A DNA stretch of 64,000 nucleotides. Source: Caulobacter sp048541825 (lineage in GTDB: Bacteria; Pseudomonadota; Alphaproteobacteria; Caulobacterales; Caulobacteraceae). The stretch spans positions 1,550,001 to 1,614,000 of the forward strand of contig NZ_CP183332.1 in assembly GCF_048541825.1 (NCBI RefSeq), in the 5' to 3' direction. Below the pieces are notes generated by a model. That model saw only the letters and a list, made by a program, of their open reading frames with translations. It ran no database searches and had not been told where the DNA came from. The translations under genes and the position numbers were made by a program. Within the stretch, counting starts at the first letter, position 1; every line of letters begins with the position of its first letter. This document shows positions 18,208 through 26,015 of this stretch, piece by piece.

Positions 18208-18998
18208 GCCAGATCCATCCGACTGCCCTCGTCGCGCCCGGCGCCGAGCTGGGGGCCGATGTCGAAATCGGTCCGTTCTGCACCGTGGGGCCCAAGGTGC
18301 GCCTGGGTGATGGCGTGCGCCTGATCTCCCACGCGGTCATCGACGGGGCGACGTCGATCGGCGCCGGTTGCACCATCTATCCCTTCGCCGTGCTGGGCGC
18401 TCCGCCGCAGCATCTGGCTCACAAGGGCGAGGATACCCGGCTGGAAATCGGCGAACGCAATCTGATCCGTGAACACGTGACGATGCAGACCGGCACGGTC
18501 GGCGGGGGCGGTGTGACCAAGGTCGGTTCGGACAGCCTCTATATGGTCGGGGCGCACGTGGCGCACGACTGCACCGTCGGCGACCGTGTCACCTTCGCCA
18601 ACAACGCCACCCTGGGTGGCCATGTGACCGTCGGTGATTTCGTATTTATGGGCGGTCTATGCGCCGTGCACCAGTTCAGCCGTATCGGACGCTATGCGTT
18701 CGTCGGCGGCGGCGGGATCGTGACCAAGGACGTGATCCCCTATGGCTCGGTCTGGGGCAACCACGCTCATCTCGAGGGTCTGAACCTGGTCGGCCTCAAG
18801 CGCCGGGGCTTCAGCCGTGAGGCGATCAACGCCCTCCGCGCCGCCTATCGCCTGTTGTTCGCCGACGAGGGCACCTTCCAGGAGCGCCTTGAGGACGTCG
18901 CGGAAATCCATACCGCCAATGCCGAGGTGATGGAGATCGTCGACTTCATCCGGTCGGATAACAACCGTCCGCTTTGCCTGCCCGAGCGTGAGGTCTAG
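18204..18998 (+). CDS. lpxA: UDP-N-acetylglucosamine acyltransferase
   Basis: First committed step of lipid A synthesis. The 264-residue protein is mostly hexapeptide repeats (left-handed beta helix) with the catalytic histidine region HVAHDCTVGDRVTFAN and a helical C-terminus. The ATG at 18204 overlaps the fabZ TGA (ATGA). The chain-length ruler residue cannot be assigned by eye. Confidence 0.96.
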   Translation: MSQIHPTALVAPGAELGADVEIGPFCTVGPKVRLGDGVRLISHAVIDGATSIGAGCTIYPFAVLGAPPQHLAHKGEDTRLEIGERNLIREHVTMQTGTVGGGGVTKVGSDSLYMVGAHVAHDCTVGDRVTFANNATLGGHVTVGDFVFMGGLCAVHQFSRIGRYAFVGGGGIVTKDVIPYGSVWGNHAHLEGLNLVGLKRRGFSREAINALRAAYRLLFADEGTFQERLEDVAEIHTANAEVMEIVDFIRSDNNRPLCLPEREV

Positions 18999-19007
18999 GC
19001 TGTTCCG

Positions 19008-19850
19008 ATGCGTAAGCTTGGTTTGATCGCCGGCGGCGGCGCCCTTCCCGTCGAACTGGCGGCGCATTGCGAAGCGGCCGGACGGCCCTTTGCGGTCATG
19101 CGGCTGCGAAGCTTTGCCGATCCCGCGCTGGTCCGCTATCGCGGCGTTGAGGTCGGCCTTGGCGAGTTCGGCAAGGTGTTCAAGGCGCTGAAGGCAGAGG
19201 GCTGCGAGGTCGTCTGCTTCGCCGGCACGGTCGACCGCCCGGATTTCGCGGCCATCATGCCTGACCTTCGCGGCGTCGCTGTCATTCCTGGCCTGATCAA
19301 GGCCGCCCGGCAGGGCGACGACGCCTTGCTGCGCCGCGTGCTTCTTGAGTTCGAAAAAGAGGGCTTCGCAGTCGAGGGCGCGCACGAGGTCGTGGGCGAG
19401 ATGACCCTGCCCCTGGGACCGCTCGGCGCTCATGTGCCCCGTCCTCAGGACATGCCGGACATTGAACGTGCGCTTCTCGTGGCGCGCGAGATCGGCAAGC
19501 TCGATGTCGGGCAAGGGGCTGTGGTTTGCGAGGGGCTCGTGCTGGCGGTCGAGGCCCAGGAGGGAACCGACGCCATGCTCAGGCGGGTCGCCGACCTGCC
19601 CCAGGCTATTCGAGGATCTGCCGAAGACCGGCGCGGGGTCTTGGCCAAGACGCCCAAGCCGATCCAGGAAACACGGGTTGATCTGCCCACGATCGGCGTC
19701 GCCACCCTGCAGCGCGCTGCACGCGCGGGTCTGGCCGGCATCGTCGGTGAAGCTGGCCGGCTGCTGGTCGTGGACCGCGAGGCCGTGATCGCCTGTGCTG
19801 ACGATCTTGGGCTTTTCGTGCTGGGGGTCGAGTCCCGGGGCGTGGCGTGA
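19008..19850 (+). CDS. lpxI: UDP-2,3-diacylglucosamine pyrophosphatase LpxI
   Basis: Fourth lipid A step: hydrolyses UDP-2,3-diacylglucosamine to lipid X. This is the DUF1009 family enzyme, first characterised in Caulobacter, that replaces LpxH in most alphaproteobacteria. The 280-residue protein opens with LGLIAGGGALPVELA and contains ANVEVAL-like central and RGVA C-terminal parts typical of the family. It lies between lpxA and lpxB and overlaps the lpxB start by four bases. Confidence 0.95.
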   Translation: MRKLGLIAGGGALPVELAAHCEAAGRPFAVMRLRSFADPALVRYRGVEVGLGEFGKVFKALKAEGCEVVCFAGTVDRPDFAAIMPDLRGVAVIPGLIKAARQGDDALLRRVLLEFEKEGFAVEGAHEVVGEMTLPLGPLGAHVPRPQDMPDIERALLVAREIGKLDVGQGAVVCEGLVLAVEAQEGTDAMLRRVADLPQAIRGSAEDRRGVLAKTPKPIQETRVDLPTIGVATLQRAARAGLAGIVGEAGRLLVVDREAVIACADDLGLFVLGVESRGVA

Positions 19851-21025
19851 CCCGTCCTCTGACCGTCATGTTGGTCGCGGCAGAGGCCTCTGGGGATTCT
19901 CTGGGCGCGGGTCTCGCCGAGGCGCTGAAGCGCCGTCTGGGCGATCAGGCCGTGCGGTTCGTCGGGGTGGGCGGCGCCAAGATGGCTGCTGAGGGCATCC
20001 AGAGCCCCTTCGACATCGCCCAGTTGTCTATTATCGGCATCGTCGAGAGCCTCAGAGCCTATCCCAGGGCCATGGCGCGACTGAAAGACACGCTGGCGCT
20101 CGCGGAGCGGGAAAAGCCCGATGTGGCCGTTCTGATCGACTCCTGGGGCTTCAATATCCGGCTCGCCCAGGCCCTGCGTCTACAGAGCCCTGCGCTGCCT
20201 CTGGTGAAATATGTAGCGCCCCAGGTCTGGGCCTATCGGCCCGGCCGGGCGAGGGCTTTGGCCAAGGCCGTTGACCTGCTGCTTTCGATCCAGCCGATGG
20301 ACAAGCCGTTCTTCGACCGGGCCGGTCTGGAGAGCGTATTCGTCGGCAATTCCGCCCTGGCCAAGGATTTCAGCCAGGCCGATCCGGACCGGCTGCGCGC
20401 TGCCATAGGCGCTGCGGCTGACCAGGAGATCCTGCTGGTCTTGCCCGGCAGTCGCCCGTCAGAGATCGAGCGGGTGATGCCGGTCTTTGAAGAGGCCGTG
20501 CGCAGGCTGCAAGCCGATCGTCCGAACCTTGCCGTGGTCGTGCCGGCCGCCTCCACCGTCGCTGAAGCCGTCAAGGCGCGCGTGGCGGGATGGCCGTTCC
20601 GGGCGCATGTGATCGAGGACGAGGCGCTGAAGGATGACGCCATGGTCGCTGGAACGGTCGCCCTGGCCTGCAGCGGCACGGTGACGACCGAGCTTGCGCT
20701 GGCCGGTTGTCCGATGGTCGTGGGCTACCGCACCGGCGCGGTGACCTATGGGCTGCTGAAGCTGCTGTTCAAGCCGCGCTGGGTGACCCTGCTCAATATC
20801 GCGGCCGGCAAGGCGGTGGCTCCGGAATATCTGCAGGAAGCCCTCCAGGGCGAGGCGCTTGCGCGAGCGGTTGCTTTCCGATTGGACGATCCGAGCCTCC
20901 GCGCCCAACAGATCGCGGAGCAGAGCGCTGCGCTCGAGCAAATGGGGCGTGGGATGCCAGACCCATCGGAGGCTGCCGCAGAGGCCCTGTTGGCCTTCCT
21001 AGCCAAGGTGCGGTCAGCGATCTGA
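19847..21025 (+). CDS. lpxB: Lipid-A-disaccharide synthase
   Basis: Glycosyltransferase (GT19) that joins lipid X to UDP-2,3-diacylglucosamine. The 392-residue protein has the AAEASGDSLGAGL opening, YVAPQVWAYRPGRA, LLVLPGSRPSEIERVMPVF and the ACSGTVTTELALAGCPMVVGY donor-binding block. The start is a GTG overlapping the lpxI stop (GTGA). It is the last gene of the long envelope-biogenesis block. Confidence 0.96.
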   Translation: MTRPLTVMLVAAEASGDSLGAGLAEALKRRLGDQAVRFVGVGGAKMAAEGIQSPFDIAQLSIIGIVESLRAYPRAMARLKDTLALAEREKPDVAVLIDSWGFNIRLAQALRLQSPALPLVKYVAPQVWAYRPGRARALAKAVDLLLSIQPMDKPFFDRAGLESVFVGNSALAKDFSQADPDRLRAAIGAAADQEILLVLPGSRPSEIERVMPVFEEAVRRLQADRPNLAVVVPAASTVAEAVKARVAGWPFRAHVIEDEALKDDAMVAGTVALACSGTVTTELALAGCPMVVGYRTGAVTYGLLKLLFKPRWVTLLNIAAGKAVAPEYLQEALQGEALARAVAFRLDDPSLRAQQIAEQSAALEQMGRGMPDPSEAAAEALLAFLAKVRSAI

Positions 21026-21031
21026 CCACAC

Positions 21032-21055
21032 CAGGGAGCCGCGGCGCTCTCCCTG
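21032..21055 (+). terminator. Possible weak terminator after lpxB
   Basis: Arms CAGGGAG (21032-21038) and CTCCCTG (21049-21055) around a ten-base GC-rich loop, 6 bases after the lpxB stop. Only scattered T residues follow, so termination may be partial. Confidence 0.4.
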
Positions 21056-21133
21056 TCGCGCTTTGAACCGCTGGGTGTCGCTACGGACTCGGACTATCCT
21101 GCACTTCGTGACCCTTGAGACTGGAGACCAGTT

Positions 21134-22807
21134 TTGGCGATCGATCCGGCAGCGCCCACAACCCCCATCACGCCCGTTCGCGCCACGGGGAGCTCGACTG
21201 AGGTTGCGACGGCCCTGTCCGCGATGGCGCGCGCCGCGCTGATCAGTAGCACATCGACCCTTGGCCAGATCGTCGGAGCCCCACACGCGGACGCTCATGC
21301 GCAGGCTGGCGTGGCTGTTCCCTCGGTCTCACACACGAGTGTCGATACGCCAGATGGTGGGCGCGCCATCGCGCCATCCTTGCCCTCAGCCGAGCCCTCC
21401 GCCGGCGACCGGCTGGCTGCGGCCGTACGATCGGCAGCGGCGCACGCGGCGCCCGTCCAGTCCGGGTTGGCGCCGCTCATGGCGGATATCGAGGCTGTAG
21501 TCGTCAGACCTGAGACGCCTCAGACGGTGCGGCAGGCGGCCAAGGCCTTGCTCGGAAGCCTCATCCCTGCAGAACAGCCAGTAACCTCCGCGCTCGTCCG
21601 TAGCGCTTTCCAGGGCTCCGGCGTCTTTATGGAAACGCGTCTGGCGCGTTCTGTGATGGCCGAGCACAGGCCGATCCCGTCGACGTCGGGCGACATGAAA
21701 GCGGCGCTGCTGGTGTTTCGCGCCGTCGTTTCGACTTGGCTGGCCAAGTCTCCCGAGGGCGAGCCATCCGCTTCCGGGGTCTCTTCAGCGCCGGGTGAGT
21801 ACGCTGCGCCGGCGCGGTCTAATCCCGGTGTTAGCCCGACCTATGCGCCGATCAGCGTGGCTTCTTCGACTCCCGATCCGAGCGGCGTCCGTGGCGACCA
21901 ACCGTACCGCGTTCCGACTGATCGACCGCCGGCTTTGGGCGCCTCCCATGCGGCCGTCCTGTCAACGGCGCCGAAGTCCACGATTCCAGCGACGTCCGCG
22001 CCAGCGCTCCTGGCGGCGCCGGAGACGTCCATCGAGCAGAACGCTCCGTCGCCGATCCCATCGACTTCGCCAGCTCGCACCGGGCCTGTCGCACCGACCC
22101 AAACCTTTCTGATGGTGGGGCTGATCGAGGACGAGGCCAGCGAGTTGCCGCTGCCCGTTGACCAGGAAGAGGCGGATCCTGCTCACGATCCGCGTTCAAT
22201 CGCTCCTTCGGTGTCAGCGCGAGCGCCTGCCAGGCCCCCGCCGCCCTATGCGGGGGGGCCCCTGTCGGCTCAGGCAGCAGTCAGCTCCGACCTTGCCGGA
22301 GACCTCCCGCCAGCCGAGCTGGCGCGGCGTCTGCTGAAGGGCGTCGACGGCGCTATAGCCCGCCAGGAGCTGTCCCAGATCGCATCGCTTCCGGAACCGC
22401 GCGGCGAGGCTGAGCGGCTCACCGAGAGCAGGACTACACGTTGGGTCTTCGACCTGCCGTTTCAGACCCCTCAGGGTGTCGCTGTCGCCCAGTTCGAGGT
22501 CAGCCGCGACGGCGGAGGCGCAGGATCCGACCCTGGGCGCGAAATCGAACGAACCTGGCGCGCTCGTTTCTCGCTTGATGTGGAGCCGCTAGGACCGGTC
22601 CACGTCCAGATTGCGCTCACGGGCTCACGCACGCGGGTGGGCCTGTGGGCCGAACGGCCGGACGCGATGGCCCGCCTTCAGGCCGGGGAGGCGGCTTTGA
22701 GCGCCGCGCTTCGCGAGGCTGAGCTGTCGCCGGAGGTCGCCTTCCATGCGGGCGCCCCAACGGTGGCTGTGACCGCGCCAGGCCGCTTCGTGGATCGGGC
22801 GTCATGA
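21134..22807 (+). CDS. fliK: FliK-like flagellar hook-length control protein
   Basis: The first 400 or so residues are alanine/proline/serine/threonine-rich and probably unfolded, as in FliK molecular rulers. The C-terminal part (about 435-545) matches the Flg_hook domain in pattern: LDVEPLGPVHVQIALTGSRT followed by a weak helix-strand repeat. FliK measures hook length and switches the export gate by touching FlhB; the next gene encodes an FlhB C-domain homologue. The start is a TTG with GGAG 7 bases upstream; no good ATG alternative is seen. The symbol is by domain; orthology with the characterised Caulobacter FliK was not checked. Confidence 0.7.
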   Translation: MAIDPAAPTTPITPVRATGSSTEVATALSAMARAALISSTSTLGQIVGAPHADAHAQAGVAVPSVSHTSVDTPDGGRAIAPSLPSAEPSAGDRLAAAVRSAAAHAAPVQSGLAPLMADIEAVVVRPETPQTVRQAAKALLGSLIPAEQPVTSALVRSAFQGSGVFMETRLARSVMAEHRPIPSTSGDMKAALLVFRAVVSTWLAKSPEGEPSASGVSSAPGEYAAPARSNPGVSPTYAPISVASSTPDPSGVRGDQPYRVPTDRPPALGASHAAVLSTAPKSTIPATSAPALLAAPETSIEQNAPSPIPSTSPARTGPVAPTQTFLMVGLIEDEASELPLPVDQEEADPAHDPRSIAPSVSARAPARPPPPYAGGPLSAQAAVSSDLAGDLPPAELARRLLKGVDGAIARQELSQIASLPEPRGEAERLTESRTTRWVFDLPFQTPQGVAVAQFEVSRDGGGAGSDPGREIERTWRARFSLDVEPLGPVHVQIALTGSRTRVGLWAERPDAMARLQAGEAALSAALREAELSPEVAFHAGAPTVAVTAPGRFVDRAS

Positions 22808-23070
22808 CCGGCCTTGTTGGCGGCGGGCGCGGTCCCGGCAAGATCGCTGTCGCCTTGCTGTACGAGGGTGGCGACACGCCCAGGGTCGTCGCTTCAGGTC
22901 AGGGCTGGCTTGGCGAGAAGATCGTCGAGACGGCGCGCGAGCATGGCGTGCCCATCGAAGACAACCCGGCTCTGGCCCAGGCCCTGTCGACCATCGAGAT
23001 CGACGAGGAGATCCCCGAAGCGCTCTATCGCGCAGTCGCCGAGATCCTCAGCTTTCTGCTCAAGCCTTAA
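22804..23070 (+). CDS. FlhB C-terminal-domain homologue (FlhX/YlqH-like)
   Basis: This 88-residue protein corresponds to the cytoplasmic C-terminal subdomain of the flagellar export-gate protein FlhB: AVALLYE, GEKIVETAREHGVPIEDNPALAQAL and EEIPEALYRAVAEILSFL line up with FlhB. It lacks the membrane domain and the NPTH self-cleavage motif. Known: the free-standing FlhX of Helicobacter can stand in for the cleaved FlhB C-domain. The ATG overlaps the fliK-like stop (ATGA), so the two are translated together and probably work together. Confidence 0.8.
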   Translation: MTGLVGGGRGPGKIAVALLYEGGDTPRVVASGQGWLGEKIVETAREHGVPIEDNPALAQALSTIEIDEEIPEALYRAVAEILSFLLKP

Positions 23071-23082
23071 CGGGCAAGGAAA

Positions 23083-23106
23083 AGGCCCCGCCTTGCGACG
23101 GGGCCT
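23083..23106 (-). terminator. Terminator between flhX-like gene and gltA
   Basis: Arms AGGCCCCG (23083-23090) and CGGGGCCT (23099-23106). Read on the minus strand the stem is followed by TTTT, making a good gltA terminator. On the plus strand it can also halt the convergent fliK-flhX transcript. Confidence 0.8.
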
Positions 23107-23131
23107 CTCAGGATCGGTCTGGATCGACGGC

Positions 23132-24412
23132 TTAGCCGCGCTTTTCGAGCGGCGTGTAATCGCGCTGCGTCGCGCCGGTGTAGAGCTGGCGCGGACGGCC
23201 GATCTTGCGCGCGGGATCCTCGAACATTTCCTTCCACTGGCTGATCCAGCCAACGGTGCGGGCCAGGGCGAACAGCACGGTGAACATGTTGGTCGGGAAG
23301 CCCATCGCGCGCAGGGTGATGCCCGAATAGAAGTCGATGTTCGGGTAGAGCTTGCGGTCGATGAAGTAGGGGTCGCTGAGGGCGACCTTTTCCAGCTCCA
23401 TGGCCACTTGCAGCAGGGGATCGTTGATGCCCAGCTGCTCCAGGACCTCGTAGCAGGTCTTCTGCATGACCTTGGCGCGCGGGTCGAAGTTCTTGTACAC
23501 GCGGTGGCCAAAGCCCATCAGCTTGTACTTTTTGTCCTTCACGCCCTGCACATAGGCGGGGATGTTTTCGACCGTGCCGATTTCCTCGAGCATCTCGAGG
23601 GCTTCCTGGTTGGCGCCGCCATGCGACGGGCCCCACAGGCAGGCGATGCCGGCGGCGATACAGGCGAACGGGTGAGCGCCCGACGAACCGGCCAGACGGA
23701 CGGTCGAGGTCGAGGCGTTCTGTTCGTGGTCGGCGTGCAGGATGAAGATGCGGTCCATGGCGCGCGTTAGGACGGGGTTGGGAACCCAGTCCTCGGCCGG
23801 CACCGAGAAGCACATGCGCAGGAAGTTTTCCGAGTACGAGAGCTCGTTGCGTGGCGTCACGAACGGACGGCCGACGCTGTACTGGAAGGCGCGCGCGGCG
23901 ATGGTCGGCATCTTGGCGATCAGGCGATGGGCGCTGATCTCGCGTTGCTTGGGATCATCGACGTTCAGGCTGTCGGCATAGAAGGCCGACAGGGCGCCGA
24001 CCGCGCCGGTCATGATCGCCATCGGGTGAGCGTCGCGGCGGAAGCCCTGGAAGAAGCTGTCGAACTGGGCGTGCAACATCGTGTGGTAGGTGATGTTGTG
24101 CTCGAACTTGGTGGCCTCTTCGGCCGTGGGCAGTTCGCCGTTCAGCAGCAGGTGGCAGACTTCCAGGAACGAGGACTTCTCGGCCAGTTGGTCGATCGGA
24201 TAGCCGCGGTGCAGCAAAATGCCGGCGTCGCCGTCGATATAGGTGATCTTGCTCTCGCAGGACGCGGTCGAGGTGAAGCCCGGATCGAACGTGAAGTGGT
24301 CGCTGTCGCCGTAGAACTTCCGGACATCGACGACGTCCGGACCGGTGCTGCCCTTGAGGATCGGCAGATCGTAGCTCTTGTCGCCGATCGTCAGTGTGGC
24401 TTTATCGGTCAT
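23132..24412 (-). CDS. gltA: Citrate synthase
   Basis: Condenses oxaloacetate and acetyl-CoA, the entry to the TCA cycle; the pyruvate dehydrogenase operon at 54545 supplies its acetyl-CoA. The 426-residue length and the blocks HEQNASTSTVRLAGSSG, WGPSHGGANQEAL and GFGHRVYKNFDPRAK (active-site histidine region) identify the hexameric type II enzyme. The N-terminus (TLTIGDKSYDLPILKG) is the family's small beta domain. The gene is 66 bases downstream of gltX and appears to have its own promoter. Confidence 0.98.
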   Translation of the reverse strand: MTDKATLTIGDKSYDLPILKGSTGPDVVDVRKFYGDSDHFTFDPGFTSTASCESKITYIDGDAGILLHRGYPIDQLAEKSSFLEVCHLLLNGELPTAEEATKFEHNITYHTMLHAQFDSFFQGFRRDAHPMAIMTGAVGALSAFYADSLNVDDPKQREISAHRLIAKMPTIAARAFQYSVGRPFVTPRNELSYSENFLRMCFSVPAEDWVPNPVLTRAMDRIFILHADHEQNASTSTVRLAGSSGAHPFACIAAGIACLWGPSHGGANQEALEMLEEIGTVENIPAYVQGVKDKKYKLMGFGHRVYKNFDPRAKVMQKTCYEVLEQLGINDPLLQVAMELEKVALSDPYFIDRKLYPNIDFYSGITLRAMGFPTNMFTVLFALARTVGWISQWKEMFEDPARKIGRPRQLYTGATQRDYTPLEKRG

Positions 24413-24467
24413 GCGGGAAACCCCTTCATCGATGGAACGAGCAGTCCAAGTTTCATTTCGCGAGTGC

Positions 24468-24475
24468 GTTATAGC
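24468..24475 (-). promoter_or_regulatory. Candidate gltA -10 element
   Basis: On the minus strand this reads GCTATAAC, a full match to the Caulobacter housekeeping -10 consensus GCTANAWC, 56 bases upstream of the gltA ATG and just past the gltX stop. No good -35 sits at the usual distance; a TTGACG lies further upstream inside gltX at a spacing that is too long. Confidence 0.4.
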
Positions 24476-24478
24476 GCC

Positions 24479-25900
24479 TCATGCGCGCACAGCTAGCGCG
24501 TCGTCAAGACGGCCGAGAGTCTCCTCGCGACCGATGGCGGTCATGATCTTGTTCAGGTCGGGCGCTTGTGACCCGCCCGTTAGAATGCCGCGCAACGATG
24601 GGCCGAATTTGCCAAAGCCGACGCCTTCGGATTCCGCGAAGGATTTCAACAGCGTTCCCAGCTCCTCGACCTCCCAGACCGGGGTCTGGGCCAGCCGATC
24701 GCGCAGGCGGCGCAGGCGCTCGACTGTTTCTTCGTTCAGTTGCTTGGCGGTTTTTTCCTCAAGCGCGAACGGTCGCATTTTCAGCGCGAACGCGCAGTGT
24801 TCAGCCAGTTCAAGAATGGTCTTGGCGCCTTCCTTGACCTGCGGAACGACCGCCAGCAGGCGAGCGGCCGCGTCTGTGGGCAAGCTGGCGCCCTGGGCGA
24901 TCAGCGCCTTCAGGACAAGGTCGGCCAGACGGCCGTCATCGGCGACGCGCAGGTGCTGGCTGTTGATGTGATTGAGCTTGGCCCAGTCCAGGCGCGCCGG
25001 CGCCTTGACCACGTCCTTGACGTCGAACCATTCGATCGCCTGGGCGTCGCTGAACACCTCGTCGTCGCCGTGGCCCCAGCCAAGCCGGGCCAGATAGTTG
25101 CGCAGTCCCTCGGGGATATAGCCCATGTCCGCGAACTCGCCGACGGCCTGTGCGCCATGGCGCTTGGACAGCTTGGCGCCGTCCGGACCGTGGATCAGCG
25201 GGATGTGGGCGAAGGCTGGCAGCTCCCAGTCCATCGCCTGATAGATCAGGGTCTGGCGGGCGGCGTTGTTGAGGTGGTCGTCGCCCCGGATCACGTGGGT
25301 GACGCCCATGTCGTGGTCGTCGACCACAACGGCGAGATTATAGGTCGGCGCGCCGTCGGCCCGCAGCAAGACGAGGTCGTCGAGATCGGTGTTCTTGAAC
25401 GTCACCGGACCCTTGACCAGATCGTCGACCAGGGTCTCGCCGTCGGCGGGGCCCTTGAAGCGGATGACGTGCGGCGCCGACGGATCGGCCGGCGGCGTTG
25501 CGTCGCGCCAGGGCGAGCGGATGGCGTGGCCTTCAGCGCGGGCCTTTTCGCGGGCGACTTCCAGTTCCTGGACCGTCATCCAGCAGCGATAGGCGCGGCC
25601 GCGCTCCAGCAGTTGCTGAACGACTTCGGCGTGGCGTGGTGCGCGCGTATGCTGGAACACCGGTTCCTCGTCCGATGTCAGCCCCAGCCAGTCCAGGCCC
25701 TCGAAGATCGCGGCCACGGCGGGTTCAGTCGAACGCTCGCGATCGGTGTCCTCGACGCGAAGAAGGAACTTTCCACCCGTATGGCGTGCATATAACCAGT
25801 TGAACAGCGCTGTGCGTGCGCCGCCGATATGCAGGAAGCCGGTGGGCGAGGGGGCGAAGCGCGTGACCACGGCGCGGTCGGTGGAGGAGGGGTTCGACAT
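24479..25900 (-). CDS. gltX: Glutamate-tRNA ligase
   Basis: Charges tRNA-Glu. The 473-residue class I synthetase has the HIGH-type motif FAPSPTGFLHIGGART, LRVEDTDRERS, and the KMSKS-type motif AKLSKRHGA near residue 245. The open frame continues upstream by 50 residues, but the ATG ending at 25900 with GGAGG nearby gives the family N-terminus. It is divergent from comEC. Confidence 0.97.
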   Translation of the reverse strand: MSNPSSTDRAVVTRFAPSPTGFLHIGGARTALFNWLYARHTGGKFLLRVEDTDRERSTEPAVAAIFEGLDWLGLTSDEEPVFQHTRAPRHAEVVQQLLERGRAYRCWMTVQELEVAREKARAEGHAIRSPWRDATPPADPSAPHVIRFKGPADGETLVDDLVKGPVTFKNTDLDDLVLLRADGAPTYNLAVVVDDHDMGVTHVIRGDDHLNNAARQTLIYQAMDWELPAFAHIPLIHGPDGAKLSKRHGAQAVGEFADMGYIPEGLRNYLARLGWGHGDDEVFSDAQAIEWFDVKDVVKAPARLDWAKLNHINSQHLRVADDGRLADLVLKALIAQGASLPTDAAARLLAVVPQVKEGAKTILELAEHCAFALKMRPFALEEKTAKQLNEETVERLRRLRDRLAQTPVWEVEELGTLLKSFAESEGVGFGKFGPSLRGILTGGSQAPDLNKIMTAIGREETLGRLDDALAVRA

Positions 25901-26015
25901 CGAACTCAATGCTGAAAGGCAAGACGCCGCCGAGACGGCCGGGAACGCGCGCCGAGGCGCGGCTTGGGCGGCGCGTCTTAGCACGGCGCTTCGCGCATGG
26001 CCTAGTCCGCCGACA

